Shown one piece after another: positions 4,997-5,022 of a stretch of 5,022 nt of DNA. The number at the start of each line of letters is the position of its first letter. The first letter of the stretch is position 1. Both the position numbers and the translations under genes were made by a program. Under the pieces are notes generated by a model. It had not been told where the DNA came from. It was given only the letters and a program-made list of their open reading frames with translations, and did not search any database. Location of the stretch: positions 1-5,022 of the forward strand of contig WQUF01000225.1 of the NCBI GenBank assembly GCA_009785875.1. The letters run 5' to 3'. The DNA comes from Oscillospiraceae bacterium (GTDB lineage: Bacteria; Bacillota; Clostridia; Clostridiales; Clostridiaceae).

Positions 4997-5022
4997 CTTC
5001 ACTATTCACTATTACCATTGTT

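Larger units (their letters stand above)
4887..5022. other. Non-coding leader region upstream of the permease pair
   Basis: No coding frame of useful length is seen up to the window edge. The region holds the gene-tail copy, a pyrimidine-rich stretch (on the plus strand) at 4907-4942, the inverted repeat at 4946-4996, a candidate promoter, and at the far right a short direct repeat of TCACTATT (about 4999-5014). The upstream gene, possibly the missing ATPase, would lie beyond 5022. Confidence 0.5.

Overview
The window is a low-GC stretch (by eye well under 45% G+C, very AT-rich between genes) with strong AGGAGG-type ribosome binding sites. All recognisable genes have their closest family relatives in Bacillota, most plausibly a gut-type Clostridia or related Firmicute; the species cannot be fixed from the sequence. 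It reads as an accessory patchwork of small modules separated by short repeats, not as one operon.

Layout from left to right. (1) 1-422, plus strand: the 3' end of an AraC-family regulator, carrying its GyrI-like effector-binding domain. A symmetrical hairpin at about 425-448 closes it and also serves the convergent operon that follows. (2) 464-1481, minus strand: a two-gene cassette. A DUF3990 protein (ADP-ribosyltransferase-like fold, toxin-like) carries an extra C-terminal DUF3791-like segment and is followed 4 bp later by a free-standing 68-residue DUF3791 protein. (3) 1482-1853: a gene-free AT-rich region with candidate promoters, a perfect 17-bp palindrome and an imperfect tandem repeat (period 41 bp). 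(4) 1854-2126, plus strand: a Phd/YefM-type antitoxin with no intact toxin. A ribosome binding site follows its stop codon, but the reading frame behind it dies after about ten codons, where the next module begins. (5) 2152-2949, minus strand: a complete short-chain dehydrogenase/reductase. (6) 3008-3202, minus strand: a 64-residue helical protein with a TTG start, resembling the C-terminal tail of Rpn/PD-(D/E)XK transposase-like proteins. (7) 3308-4886, minus strand: two coupled ABC-2 type (DUF990-like) permeases. Their ATPase is not in the window. (8) 4887-5022: non-coding, with a 15-bp inverted repeat, a candidate promoter, and a near-identical 32-bp copy of the 3' end of the 64-residue gene running into the permease start codon.

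Module boundaries carry most of the interest: the toxin-antitoxin pair broken at about 2126-2168, the gene-tail repeat at 4883-4914, and the motif AATATTCTCATGGTG at both about 1648 and about 4971, each time upstream of a minus-strand operon. The best candidate for an incompletely described system is the DUF3990/DUF3791 cassette with its fused partner-like domain.
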